DNA from: JBLNBQ01 sp050260095
Lineage (GTDB): Bacteria > Bacillota > UBA5301 > DYFA01
DNA length: 6,448 bases
Direction: 5' to 3'
Assembly (NCBI GenBank): GCA_050260095.1
Contig: JBLNBQ010000067.1
Location: 1-6,448 of the forward strand
Shown here in pieces: positions 1 to 5,900 of the stretch. Both the position numbers and the translations under genes were made by a program. The stretch's first letter is position 1. Each line of letters opens with the position of its first letter. A model generated the notes under the pieces. The model searched no databases. It was given only the letters and a program-made list of their open reading frames with translations, and was not told the DNA's origin.

Positions 1-425
1 GGCGCCGCCAGACCGAGGCGGAGGAACGCCTGCTCCGCCGCCAGGCGCTGCTGGAAGCGAAGGCGCGGCTGCTCGGGCGGGTAACCGCCGCCGCGAAGGA
101 CGCCGTGGCCGCTTTGCCCGACGACCAGTACCTGACCTTCCTCGTGAACCTGGTGGTGGGCGCGGCGCCGCGAGGGGAAGCCGAGGTCGTGCTGAGCGGC
201 CATGACCGGAGCCGTTTCGGCGCTCGCCTGGTCGAAGAGGCTACGAGAGAACTGTCGGCGCGGGGGATCGACGCCCGGCTGGTGCTTGCGCCGGAGGCCG
301 CCGACCTCTCTGGCGGGGTCAGGCTCAGGGGCGCGGCCTTCGAGATCGATTGCTCCCTGGAACGGCTGCTCGAGCTTGCGGCGGAGGAACTCGAGCCGGA
401 CGTGGCGCGGCTCCTCTTCGCATGA
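1..425 (+). CDS. atpE: V-type ATP synthase subunit E, C-terminal part (partial at left edge)
   Basis: This is the 3' part of the gene for peripheral-stalk (stator) subunit E, which forms a coiled-coil stalk with the G/H subunit and caps the A3B3 head. The first full codon is at position 3, the frame is open to the window edge, and it ends at TGA 423-425, leaving 140 residues. The family is usually about 190-200 residues, so roughly 50-60 N-terminal residues lie outside. The visible start is a charged Glu/Arg/Ala-rich helix (RRQTEAEERLLRRQ), as expected for the stalk. The globular C-terminal domain follows, with LPDDQYLTFLVNLV, EVVLS.HDRSRFG, GGVRLRG.AFEIDCSLERLL and the typical ending ELEPDVARLLFA. 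The stop overlaps an ATG of the next frame (ATGA at 422-425). A GTG at 105 is an internal codon and not the start, because family-like sequence continues upstream of it. Identification is firm; only the 5' end is unknown. Confidence 0.93.
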   Translation, partial: RRQTEAEERLLRRQALLEAKARLLGRVTAAAKDAVAALPDDQYLTFLVNLVVGAAPRGEAEVVLSGHDRSRFGARLVEEATRELSARGIDARLVLAPEAADLSGGVRLRGAAFEIDCSLERLLELAAEELEPDVARLLFA

Positions 426-426
426 C

Positions 427-432
427 GGAGGT
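427..432 (+). promoter_or_regulatory. Shine-Dalgarno site for subunit C (GGAGGT)
   Basis: GGAGGT sits just after the subunit E stop, with 7 bases between it and the GTG at 440. The ATG at 422, which overlaps the E stop, has no comparable purine block in front of it. This site is the main reason to prefer the GTG at 440 as the start of subunit C. Confidence 0.6.
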
Positions 433-439
433 ACGGGCG

Positions 440-1603
440 GTGAAGAGTGCGGTGAAGGGGAAAGGCTCCCCAGGGCGCTGGGACATGCGGTTCGCCCATG
501 CCGTGGCCCGGGTCTGGATGCTCGAAAGCCGGCTCTTGGACGCGGCGAGGTTCGACCGGTTGCTTTCGGCGGAGAGCGTGGGCGAAGCGCTGAAGATTCT
601 GGCGGAGACCGAATACGGGCCGGCGCTCGCCGCCCTGAAAGGGGGAGGCGACTGGGAGCAGGCCCTCGAGTCCGAACTCGAGCGGGTCTATGCGTTCGTG
701 TCCTCCTTTTCGCCGGAGCCGCGCCTGCTCGCCGCCTGGCGCGACCGGCACACCTTCCACAACCTCAAGGCACTGCTCAAAGAGGCGCTGCGGGGCGAAC
801 CCGTCGACGCTTCGGTGTTCTCCGGCGCGGCCGGGGTCGAACGCGAAGAACTCCAGAGTTTGGTGAACGCGGCGCTCGGAGGGCGCGACGAGCGAGCCCA
901 TCGGGTGGTGATTCCTCTGCCGCAGGTTCCCACCAGTCCGCCGCGGGTGAGGGTGGGCGGACAGGTCGGGGAACGGAGCGGCGGGTCGGAGACGACGCGC
1001 TACCTGGCGGAGGCCGCGGCGACCGCGTTGGCGGCCTTCCGGGCCACGGGCGCGCCGGAAGAGATCGACCAGGCGGTGGACCGGTGCTACCAGGAGTACC
1101 TGCTGGAACTGGCCCGGGTGCCGGGCGGGGAATTCCTGCGGGGGTACGTCGACCGCTTCGCCGATCTGACCAATCTCCGCACTTATATCCGCTTCGCCGT
1201 GGCGGATCGCCCGGTCGACGGTCTGCGGCGGGCGCTCCTCCCAGGAGGGGTGCTGGACCCCGCCGAGTTGGTCGAGGCCTTCGGAAGAGGCTCCGGGGAA
1301 GAGGCGCGGCTGGAGGCCGTGGAGGGGCTGACCGCGGGGTCGCCCTACGCGACCGTGGTCGCCGAGGGGCTCCGGCTTTACCGGACCGAGGGGCTGCTCA
1401 GCGGCTATGAAGGCCTGATGGAGGGTTTTCTCCAGGCCTACCTGAAGGGCGACGGGCAGAGCACGTTCAGCTTCGCCCCGGTCTGGGCTTATCTGATGGC
1501 GAAGGAGCGCGAGGTCAAGACGATCCGCTTGATTCTGGTCGGCAAGAGCGCCGGGGTGAGCCCGGCGCTCCTGAGGGAGCGTATGCCCCATGTCAACGGC
1601 TAA
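440..1603 (+). CDS. atpC: V-type ATP synthase subunit C (collar/rotor-docking subunit)
   Basis: Subunit C (vATP-synt_AC39 family, related to eukaryotic subunit d) is the funnel-shaped collar that links the D/F shaft to the K/c ring. From GTG 440 it is 387 residues. The alternative ATG 422 would give 393 and overlaps the E stop. The family core begins near residue 16 (MRFAHAVARVWMLESRLL). Further family blocks are DRHTFHNLKALLKEAL, LRGYVDRFADLTNLRTYIRFA and the C-terminal AYLMAKEREVKTIRLILVGK. Bacterial and thermophile homologues are commonly about 320-350 residues. The excess here comes from a basic N-terminal extension of about 15 residues and a Pro/Gly-rich segment at about residues 154-187 that breaks the helical pattern. 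The gene overlaps subunit F by 14 bases. Function is assigned with high confidence; the exact start is uncertain. Confidence 0.92.
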   Translation: MKSAVKGKGSPGRWDMRFAHAVARVWMLESRLLDAARFDRLLSAESVGEALKILAETEYGPALAALKGGGDWEQALESELERVYAFVSSFSPEPRLLAAWRDRHTFHNLKALLKEALRGEPVDASVFSGAAGVEREELQSLVNAALGGRDERAHRVVIPLPQVPTSPPRVRVGGQVGERSGGSETTRYLAEAAATALAAFRATGAPEEIDQAVDRCYQEYLLELARVPGGEFLRGYVDRFADLTNLRTYIRFAVADRPVDGLRRALLPGGVLDPAELVEAFGRGSGEEARLEAVEGLTAGSPYATVVAEGLRLYRTEGLLSGYEGLMEGFLQAYLKGDGQSTFSFAPVWAYLMAKEREVKTIRLILVGKSAGVSPALLRERMPHVNG

Positions 1604-1919
1604 GATCGCCATCCTCGGTGACAAGGCTTCCGTACTGGGCTTTAAGGTGCTCGGCTTCGACGCGGTCGTGGCCGACACTCCCGAAGAGGCCCGGGCGGCC
1701 CTGCGCCGGCTGGCGAAGCAAGCTTACGCGGTGATCTACGTTGTGGAGGCGACGGCCGCCGGCATCATGGACACGATCGGCGAGTACGCCGACCGGCCTT
1801 TGCCGGCCATCGTCCTCATCCCGGGCAGCCGGGGCAGTCTCGGACTCGGGATGGCCAAGATGAGGCGGGCGGTGGAAAAGGCGGTCGGAGCCGACATCTT
1901 GTTTGGGAAAGAGGGATGA
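1590..1919 (+). CDS. atpF: V-type ATP synthase subunit F (central rotor)
   Basis: Subunit F (called NtpG in Enterococcus) binds the side of subunit D in the central shaft and turns with it. The product is 109 residues, normal for the family at about 100-110. The N-terminal strand and turn AILGDKASVLGFKVLGFD and the C-terminal block PAIVLIPGSRGSLGLG..K.RRAVEKAVGADILF are hallmarks of the Rossmann-like F fold. The ATG at 1590 lies inside the last codons of subunit C (14-base overlap). It is preceded by GGGAG at 1575-1579 with a 10-base spacing. The end overlaps the subunit A start as ATGA (1916-1919). Overlap on both sides implies that its translation is coupled to its neighbours. No anomaly was seen. 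Confidence 0.94.
   Translation: MSTAKIAILGDKASVLGFKVLGFDAVVADTPEEARAALRRLAKQAYAVIYVVEATAAGIMDTIGEYADRPLPAIVLIPGSRGSLGLGMAKMRRAVEKAVGADILFGKEG
1911..1914 (+). promoter_or_regulatory. Shine-Dalgarno-like GAGG ahead of subunit A
   Basis: GAGG within AAAGAGGG lies inside the last codons of subunit F. It is only 1 base from the ATG at 1916, which is too close for normal use, but 7 bases from an in-frame GTG at 1922. The site therefore favours GTG 1922, or else ATG 1916 is used by termination-reinitiation through the ATGA overlap. Confidence 0.45.
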
Positions 1920-3691
1920 GCGTGGGCGGGAGGATCGTCAAGGTCTCTGGACCGCTGGTGGTCGCCGAGAGCCTGCCGGAGGCGCGGATGTACGACGTGT
2001 GCCGGGTCAGCGAGGCGGGTTTGATTGGCGAGATCATCGAGGTCAGGGGCGATAAGGCCAGCATCCAGGTGTACGAGGAGACGGCCGGCCTGGGACCGGG
2101 CGAACCGGTCACCACCACGGGCGAGCCGCTCTCGGTCGAACTCGGACCCGGACTCATCGAGTCCATCTACGACGGCATCCAGCGCCCGCTTTCGGTGCTC
2201 TGGGGCGAGCACGGCGACCGCATCAAGCGGGGCGTCGAGGCAGCGCCGCTCAGCCGGGAGAAGCGCTGGACCTTCGTGCCCCAGGTGAAGGCGGGCGATC
2301 AGGTGCAGGGCGGCGACATTCTCGGAACGGTGCAGGAGACGAAGATCGTCGCGCACCGGGTTCTGGTGCCGCCCGGACTCGCCGGCCGGATCGTCGACAT
2401 CAAGGGCGGGGAGTTTACGGTGGTCGAGCCGGTGGCGGAACTGGAGAAGGCCGACGGCACCCGGGTGGAGCTTACGATGCTGCAGCGCTGGCCGGTGCGC
2501 CGCGGGCGTCCGGTCACCGAGAAACTGGCGCCCACCGAGCCGCTTCTCACCGGACAGCGGATCATCGATACGTTCTTCCCGGTGGCCAAAGGCGGGACGG
2601 CCTGCGTGCCGGGTCCCTTCGGTTCAGGGAAGACGGTCGTCCAGCACCAGCTCGCCAAGTGGGCCGACGCCGACATCATCGTCTACGTGGGCTGCGGCGA
2701 GCGGGGCAACGAGATGACCGACGTCCTCATGGAGTTCCCCGAGCTGAAGGACCCGAAGTCGGGTGAGCCCCTCATGAAGCGGACCGTGCTCATCGCCAAC
2801 ACCTCCGACATGCCGGTCGCCGCCCGCGAGGCCTCTGTCTACACCGGCATCACCATCGCCGAGTATTTCCGCGACATGGGCTACTCCGTCGCCTTGATGG
2901 CCGACTCGACCTCCCGTTGGGCTGAGGCCATGCGTGAGATGTCCGGACGGCTGGAAGAGATGCCGGGCGAAGAGGGCTACCCTGCTTACCTGGGTTCCCG
3001 GATCGCGGAGTTCTACGAGCGGTCGGGCAAGGCGAAGGTGCTGGGCGGCGACGGACGGGTGGGGGCCCTCACGGTCGTCGGCGCGGTCTCCCCGCCGGGC
3101 GGCGACCTCTCCGAGCCGGTCACCCAGAATACGCTGCGGGTGGTCAAGGTCTTCTGGGGCCTCGATGCCAACCTGGCCTACCGGCGCCACTTCCCGGCCA
3201 TCAACTGGCTGATCAGCTACTCCCTCTACGTCGACCGCATCGACGCCTACCTGCGCGAGAACTACGGCGAGGAGGCGGTGGGCCTGCGCCAGGAAGCGAT
3301 GGCCCTGCTCCAGGAGGAGGCCTCGCTCGAAGAGATCGTGCGGCTGGTCGGCGTCGACGCGCTGTCGCCCGCGGACCGGTTGACGCTGGAAGCCGCCAAG
3401 AGCATCCGGGAGGACTTCCTCCACCAGAACGCCTTCCACGAGGCGGATACCTACACTTCCCTGGAGAAACAGATCCGCCTGCTCGACACCATCCTGACCT
3501 GGTACCGCGAGTGCCGCGAGGCGCTCGGGGGCGGCGCGCCGCTGGAACCGCTGTTGCGGCTGCCGGTGCGGGAGGAGATCGCCCGGGCCAGGTACCTGCC
3601 GGAGGGTGACGCCGAGGCCTTCGCCCGGATGAAGGCGCAGATTCAGGCCGAGGTGGCCAAGGTCGGGGAAGGGGGCGACGCGGTTGCTTAA
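1916..3691 (+). CDS. atpA: V-type ATP synthase catalytic subunit A
   Basis: This is the catalytic subunit of the A3B3 hexamer, which hydrolyses or synthesises ATP at the A/B interfaces. It has 591 residues, within the usual range of about 575-600. An N-terminal beta-barrel (GRIVKVSGPLVVAE, residues 5-18) is followed by the insert specific to A subunits (about 110-190). The Walker A motif GPFGSGKT is at 233-240 with Lys239. The catalytic-glutamate motif GERGNE has Glu262. The Walker B strand ALMADSTSRW has Asp330. The alpha/beta ATPase signature PAINWLISYS is at 427-436. A helical C-terminal domain completes the chain. All key catalytic residues are present, so it looks functional. The P-loop has Ser237 where eukaryotic A subunits have the redox-sensitive Cys. 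The start codon ATG 1916 overlaps the F stop; an in-frame GTG at 1922 is an alternative with better Shine-Dalgarno spacing. The 3' end overlaps subunit B by 8 bases. Confidence 0.97.
   Translation: MSVGGRIVKVSGPLVVAESLPEARMYDVCRVSEAGLIGEIIEVRGDKASIQVYEETAGLGPGEPVTTTGEPLSVELGPGLIESIYDGIQRPLSVLWGEHGDRIKRGVEAAPLSREKRWTFVPQVKAGDQVQGGDILGTVQETKIVAHRVLVPPGLAGRIVDIKGGEFTVVEPVAELEKADGTRVELTMLQRWPVRRGRPVTEKLAPTEPLLTGQRIIDTFFPVAKGGTACVPGPFGSGKTVVQHQLAKWADADIIVYVGCGERGNEMTDVLMEFPELKDPKSGEPLMKRTVLIANTSDMPVAAREASVYTGITIAEYFRDMGYSVALMADSTSRWAEAMREMSGRLEEMPGEEGYPAYLGSRIAEFYERSGKAKVLGGDGRVGALTVVGAVSPPGGDLSEPVTQNTLRVVKVFWGLDANLAYRRHFPAINWLISYSLYVDRIDAYLRENYGEEAVGLRQEAMALLQEEASLEEIVRLVGVDALSPADRLTLEAAKSIREDFLHQNAFHEADTYTSLEKQIRLLDTILTWYRECREALGGGAPLEPLLRLPVREEIARARYLPEGDAEAFARMKAQIQAEVAKVGEGGDAVA
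3669..3675 (+). promoter_or_regulatory. Shine-Dalgarno site for the TTG start of subunit B
   Basis: AAGGGGG, within a longer purine run at 3665-3675, lies inside the last codons of subunit A. It ends 8 bases before the TTG at 3684. It supports initiation at that TTG, where the protein begins (M)LKEYRTVREVAGPLM, the conserved B-subunit N-terminus. Confidence 0.6.
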
Positions 3692-5096
3692 GGAATACCG
3701 GACCGTCCGGGAGGTCGCCGGCCCGCTGATGCTGGTGGAGGGCGTCGAGGGCGCCAAGTACGGCGAGTTGGTGGAGATCGAGGCCCGCACTGGGGATAAC
3801 CGGCGCGGCCGCGTGCTGGAGGTTTCGGGCAGCAACGCCCTGGTGCAGCTTTTCGAAGGCTCGGCCGGCCTCAACCTGGCCGAGGCGAAGGTACGGTTCC
3901 TGGGGCGCGGTATCGAGCTGGCGGTGGCCCCCGACATCCTGGGCGGCGTCTACGATGGCCTGGGGCGCCCCCGCGGCAATACACCCCGCCTGGTGGCCGA
4001 GAAGCGGCTCGACATCAACGGGCTGCCGATCAACCCCTACGCCCGCGACTACCCGAACGAGTTCATCCAGACCGGCATCTCGACCATCGACGGGCTCAAC
4101 ACGCTGGTCCGCGGGCAGAAGCTCCCCATCTTCTCGGCGTCCGGCCTGCCGCACTCGCAGGTGGCGGCGCAGATCGCCCGCCAGGCCCGCGTGCTGGGCG
4201 CGGAAGAGAAGTTCGCCGTGGTCTTCGGCGCGATGGGCATCACCTTTGAAGAGGCCAACTTCTTCATCGAAGACTTCCGGGCGGCCGGCGCCCTCGAACG
4301 CTCGGTCCTCTTCATCAACCTGGCCAACGACCCGGCCATCGAGCGGATCGCCACGCCGCGCATGGCGCTGACCTGCGCCGAGTACCTGGCGTACGACCTG
4401 GAGATGCACGTGGTGGTCATCCTGACCGACATGACCAACTATTGCGAGGCGCTGCGGGAGGTTTCCGCCGCCCGCAAGGAGGTTCCGGGCCGGCGCGGCT
4501 ATCCGGGCTACCTTTACACCGACCTGGCCACCATCTACGAACGGGCCGGCCGGATCAAGGGGCGGAAGGGGTCGATCACCCAGATCCCGATCCTGACCAT
4601 GCCCGAAGACGACAAGACCCACCCGATCCCCGACCTCACCGGGTACATCACCGAGGGCCAGATCATCCTCAGCCGGGAACTGCACCGCAAAGGCATCTAC
4701 CCGCCCGTCGACGTGCTGCCCTCCCTGTCGCGGCTCAAAGACAAGGGCATCGGCAAGGGCAAGACCCGGGAGGACCACGCCGACACGATGAACCAGCTCT
4801 ACGCGGCCTACGCCCGGGGCAAGGAGGCGAAGGAGCTGGCGGTCATCCTCGGCGAGGCCGCTTTGAGCGAGGCCGACAAGGTCTTCGCCCGCTTCGCCGA
4901 CGCCTTCGAGAGCCGTTACGTCAAACAGGGAGCGAACGAAAACCGGTCGATCGAAGAGACCCTCGACCTGGGCTGGAGCCTGCTCCGGACGCTGCCGCGC
5001 GGCGAGTTGAAGCGCATCCGCGACGAGTTCCTGGCCCGGTTCTATCCGGCGGAGGTCGAGACGGGCGCCCAGGACGCGGCTGAGGGCGGCCTGTGA
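3684..5096 (+). CDS. atpB: V-type ATP synthase subunit B (non-catalytic nucleotide-binding)
   Basis: Subunit B alternates with A in the A3B3 head, binds nucleotide at the interface and contributes the arginine finger. It has 470 residues (family about 455-480). The TTG start is chosen because the protein then opens with LKEYRTVREVAGPLMLVEG, the conserved family N-terminus; it has a purine-rich site upstream and no nearby ATG or GTG fits. The position of the P-loop is occupied by the degenerate SASGLPHS (151-158), typical of B subunits and not capable of Walker A catalysis. Other family blocks are NLANDPAIERIATPRMALT, SAARKEVPGRRGYPGYLYTDL and TMPEDDKTHPIPDLTGYITEG. The signature PPVDVLPSLS is at 340-349, followed by Arg350, the expected arginine finger. 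The C-terminus has a short acidic tail after LARFYP. The gene overlaps A by 8 bases and is followed by the only gap in the operon. Confidence 0.97.
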   Translation: MLKEYRTVREVAGPLMLVEGVEGAKYGELVEIEARTGDNRRGRVLEVSGSNALVQLFEGSAGLNLAEAKVRFLGRGIELAVAPDILGGVYDGLGRPRGNTPRLVAEKRLDINGLPINPYARDYPNEFIQTGISTIDGLNTLVRGQKLPIFSASGLPHSQVAAQIARQARVLGAEEKFAVVFGAMGITFEEANFFIEDFRAAGALERSVLFINLANDPAIERIATPRMALTCAEYLAYDLEMHVVVILTDMTNYCEALREVSAARKEVPGRRGYPGYLYTDLATIYERAGRIKGRKGSITQIPILTMPEDDKTHPIPDLTGYITEGQIILSRELHRKGIYPPVDVLPSLSRLKDKGIGKGKTREDHADTMNQLYAAYARGKEAKELAVILGEAALSEADKVFARFADAFESRYVKQGANENRSIEETLDLGWSLLRTLPRGELKRIRDEFLARFYPAEVETGAQDAAEGGL

Positions 5097-5128
5097 GCCG
5101 GTGGTAGCGGACCGGTGCGGCCGGCTGC

Positions 5129-5136
5129 GGAGGTGA
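5129..5136 (+). promoter_or_regulatory. Shine-Dalgarno site for subunit D (GGAGGTGA)
   Basis: This is an extended match to the anti-Shine-Dalgarno sequence, with the GGAGG core 7 bases from ATG 5141. It is the strongest ribosome-binding site in the operon. It fits the only gene that does not overlap or closely follow its upstream neighbour and so needs independent initiation. Confidence 0.75.
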
Positions 5137-5140
5137 ACGT

Positions 5141-5800
5141 ATGGAAGTGCGCGTGAACCCGACCCGGATGCAGCTCCTGCGGCTGAAGGAGCGCCTCAAG
5201 ACGGCCCGCCGCGGGCATAAGCTGCTCAAGGATAAGCGGGACGAGCTGATGCGGCAGTTCCTCGACCTGGTGCGCCGCAACAAAGAGCTGCGCCAAAAGG
5301 TCGAGGAGCGGCTCGGGAAGGCCACGACCTTCCTGCTCATGGCGACGGCGACCGCGTCGCCGGCGGTGATCGAGGAGGCGCTGGCCTTTCCCAAGCAGCG
5401 GCTCGATTTGGCGGTCCGCCGGGGGAACATCATGGGGGTCGACGTGGCCAAGTTCGACTTCACCTGGGCCGGGGCGGGCGGCGAGGCCGACCTGTACCCT
5501 TACGGCCCGGCGCATACCCCGGCCGACCTGGACGCGGCCATCAAGACGCTCACCGAGACGCTGCCCGACCTGCTCCGGCTGGCGGAGATCGAGAAGGCGG
5601 CCGAACTCCTGGCCGGCGAGGTGGAAAAGACCCGCCGGCGGGTGAACGCCCTCGAATACGTGCTCATCCCGCAGCTCGAGGAGACGGTCAAATACATCAC
5701 GATGAAGCTCGATGAGGCGGAACGGGGCAACCTTACCCGGCTGATGAAGATCAAAGAGATGGTCCACCGGGAAGGGGCGACGGGCGAGGCGGCCCGGTGA
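5141..5800 (+). CDS. atpD: V-type ATP synthase subunit D (rotor shaft)
   Basis: Subunit D is the coiled-coil shaft (counterpart of F-type gamma) that rotates inside A3B3 and carries F. The product is 219 residues, normal for the family at about 200-225. It opens with the conserved VNPTRMQLLRLKERLKTARRGHKLLKDKRDEL (positions 5150-5245), a long helix rich in Lys/Arg/Leu. The middle contains RRGNIMGVDVAKFDF. A second long helix follows from about residue 140, including RRRVNALEYVLIPQLEETVKYI. The two terminal helices form the antiparallel coiled coil. The start ATG 5141 has a near-perfect Shine-Dalgarno site. It is separated from B by 44 bases and is the last gene before the terminator, so the operon ends with D and lacks downstream ntpH/ntpJ-like genes. 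Confidence 0.96.
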   Translation: MEVRVNPTRMQLLRLKERLKTARRGHKLLKDKRDELMRQFLDLVRRNKELRQKVEERLGKATTFLLMATATASPAVIEEALAFPKQRLDLAVRRGNIMGVDVAKFDFTWAGAGGEADLYPYGPAHTPADLDAAIKTLTETLPDLLRLAEIEKAAELLAGEVEKTRRRVNALEYVLIPQLEETVKYITMKLDEAERGNLTRLMKIKEMVHREGATGEAAR

Positions 5801-5830
5801 GCGACGACCCAATCGATTTTTTGCAGCGAG

Positions 5831-5860
5831 GCGGCAGGGCGGCTGGATCCTGCCGCTTTT
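5831..5860 (+). terminator. Rho-independent terminator after subunit D
   Basis: A perfect 8-bp inverted repeat, GCGGCAGG (5831-5838) and CCTGCCGC (5849-5856), flanks a 10-base loop and is followed by TTTT (5857-5860), then GTGTT. It begins 30 bases after the subunit D stop, so it closes the ATPase operon and separates it from the transporter gene. The T-run is short, so termination may be partial. The opposite strand has A residues and not T after the stem, so it should act only rightward. Confidence 0.8.
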
Positions 5861-5883
5861 GTGTTAGGCTAAACTCCAGCACC

Positions 5884-5892
5884 GGGGAGGTG
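5884..5892 (+). promoter_or_regulatory. Shine-Dalgarno site for the SNF transporter
   Basis: GGGGAGGTG precedes the GTG at 5901, with 10 bases between the GGAGG core and the start (8 from the end of the block). It sets the start of the transporter reading frame, which has no in-frame ATG nearby. Confidence 0.65.
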
Positions 5893-5900
5893 CAGAGTGG

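Noticed and set aside
202..1410. A 402-codon + strand frame spanning the E/C junction
   Set aside because: It is out of frame with the clearly homologous E and C proteins and encodes an Arg/Gly/Ala-rich product typical of a shifted frame in GC-rich DNA.
2624..3937. A 437-codon open frame on the - strand opposite subunit A
   Set aside because: Same reason: GC-rich coding DNA has few stops on the opposite strand. The product shows no recognisable motif, and subunit A fully explains the region.
3213..4778. A 521-codon open frame on the - strand across the end of A and most of B
   Set aside because: It lies opposite well-identified A and B genes. Its translation is His/Asp/Arg/Gly-rich and low in complexity, as expected from the complement of GC-rich coding sequence. 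No family resemblance is seen.
1916..5096. Possible identity of the A/B pair as F-type beta/alpha or a flagellar/type III secretion ATPase
   Set aside because: A has the A-subunit-specific insert between the barrel and P-loop and the GPFGSGKT motif. B has the degenerate SASGLPHS loop. The E, C, F and D neighbours are unique to V/A-type enzymes.
5042..5812. A 256-codon - strand frame opposite subunit D
   Set aside because: It covers the real D gene antisense, has no recognised domain, and runs through the B/D gap only because stops are rare in this GC-rich sequence.
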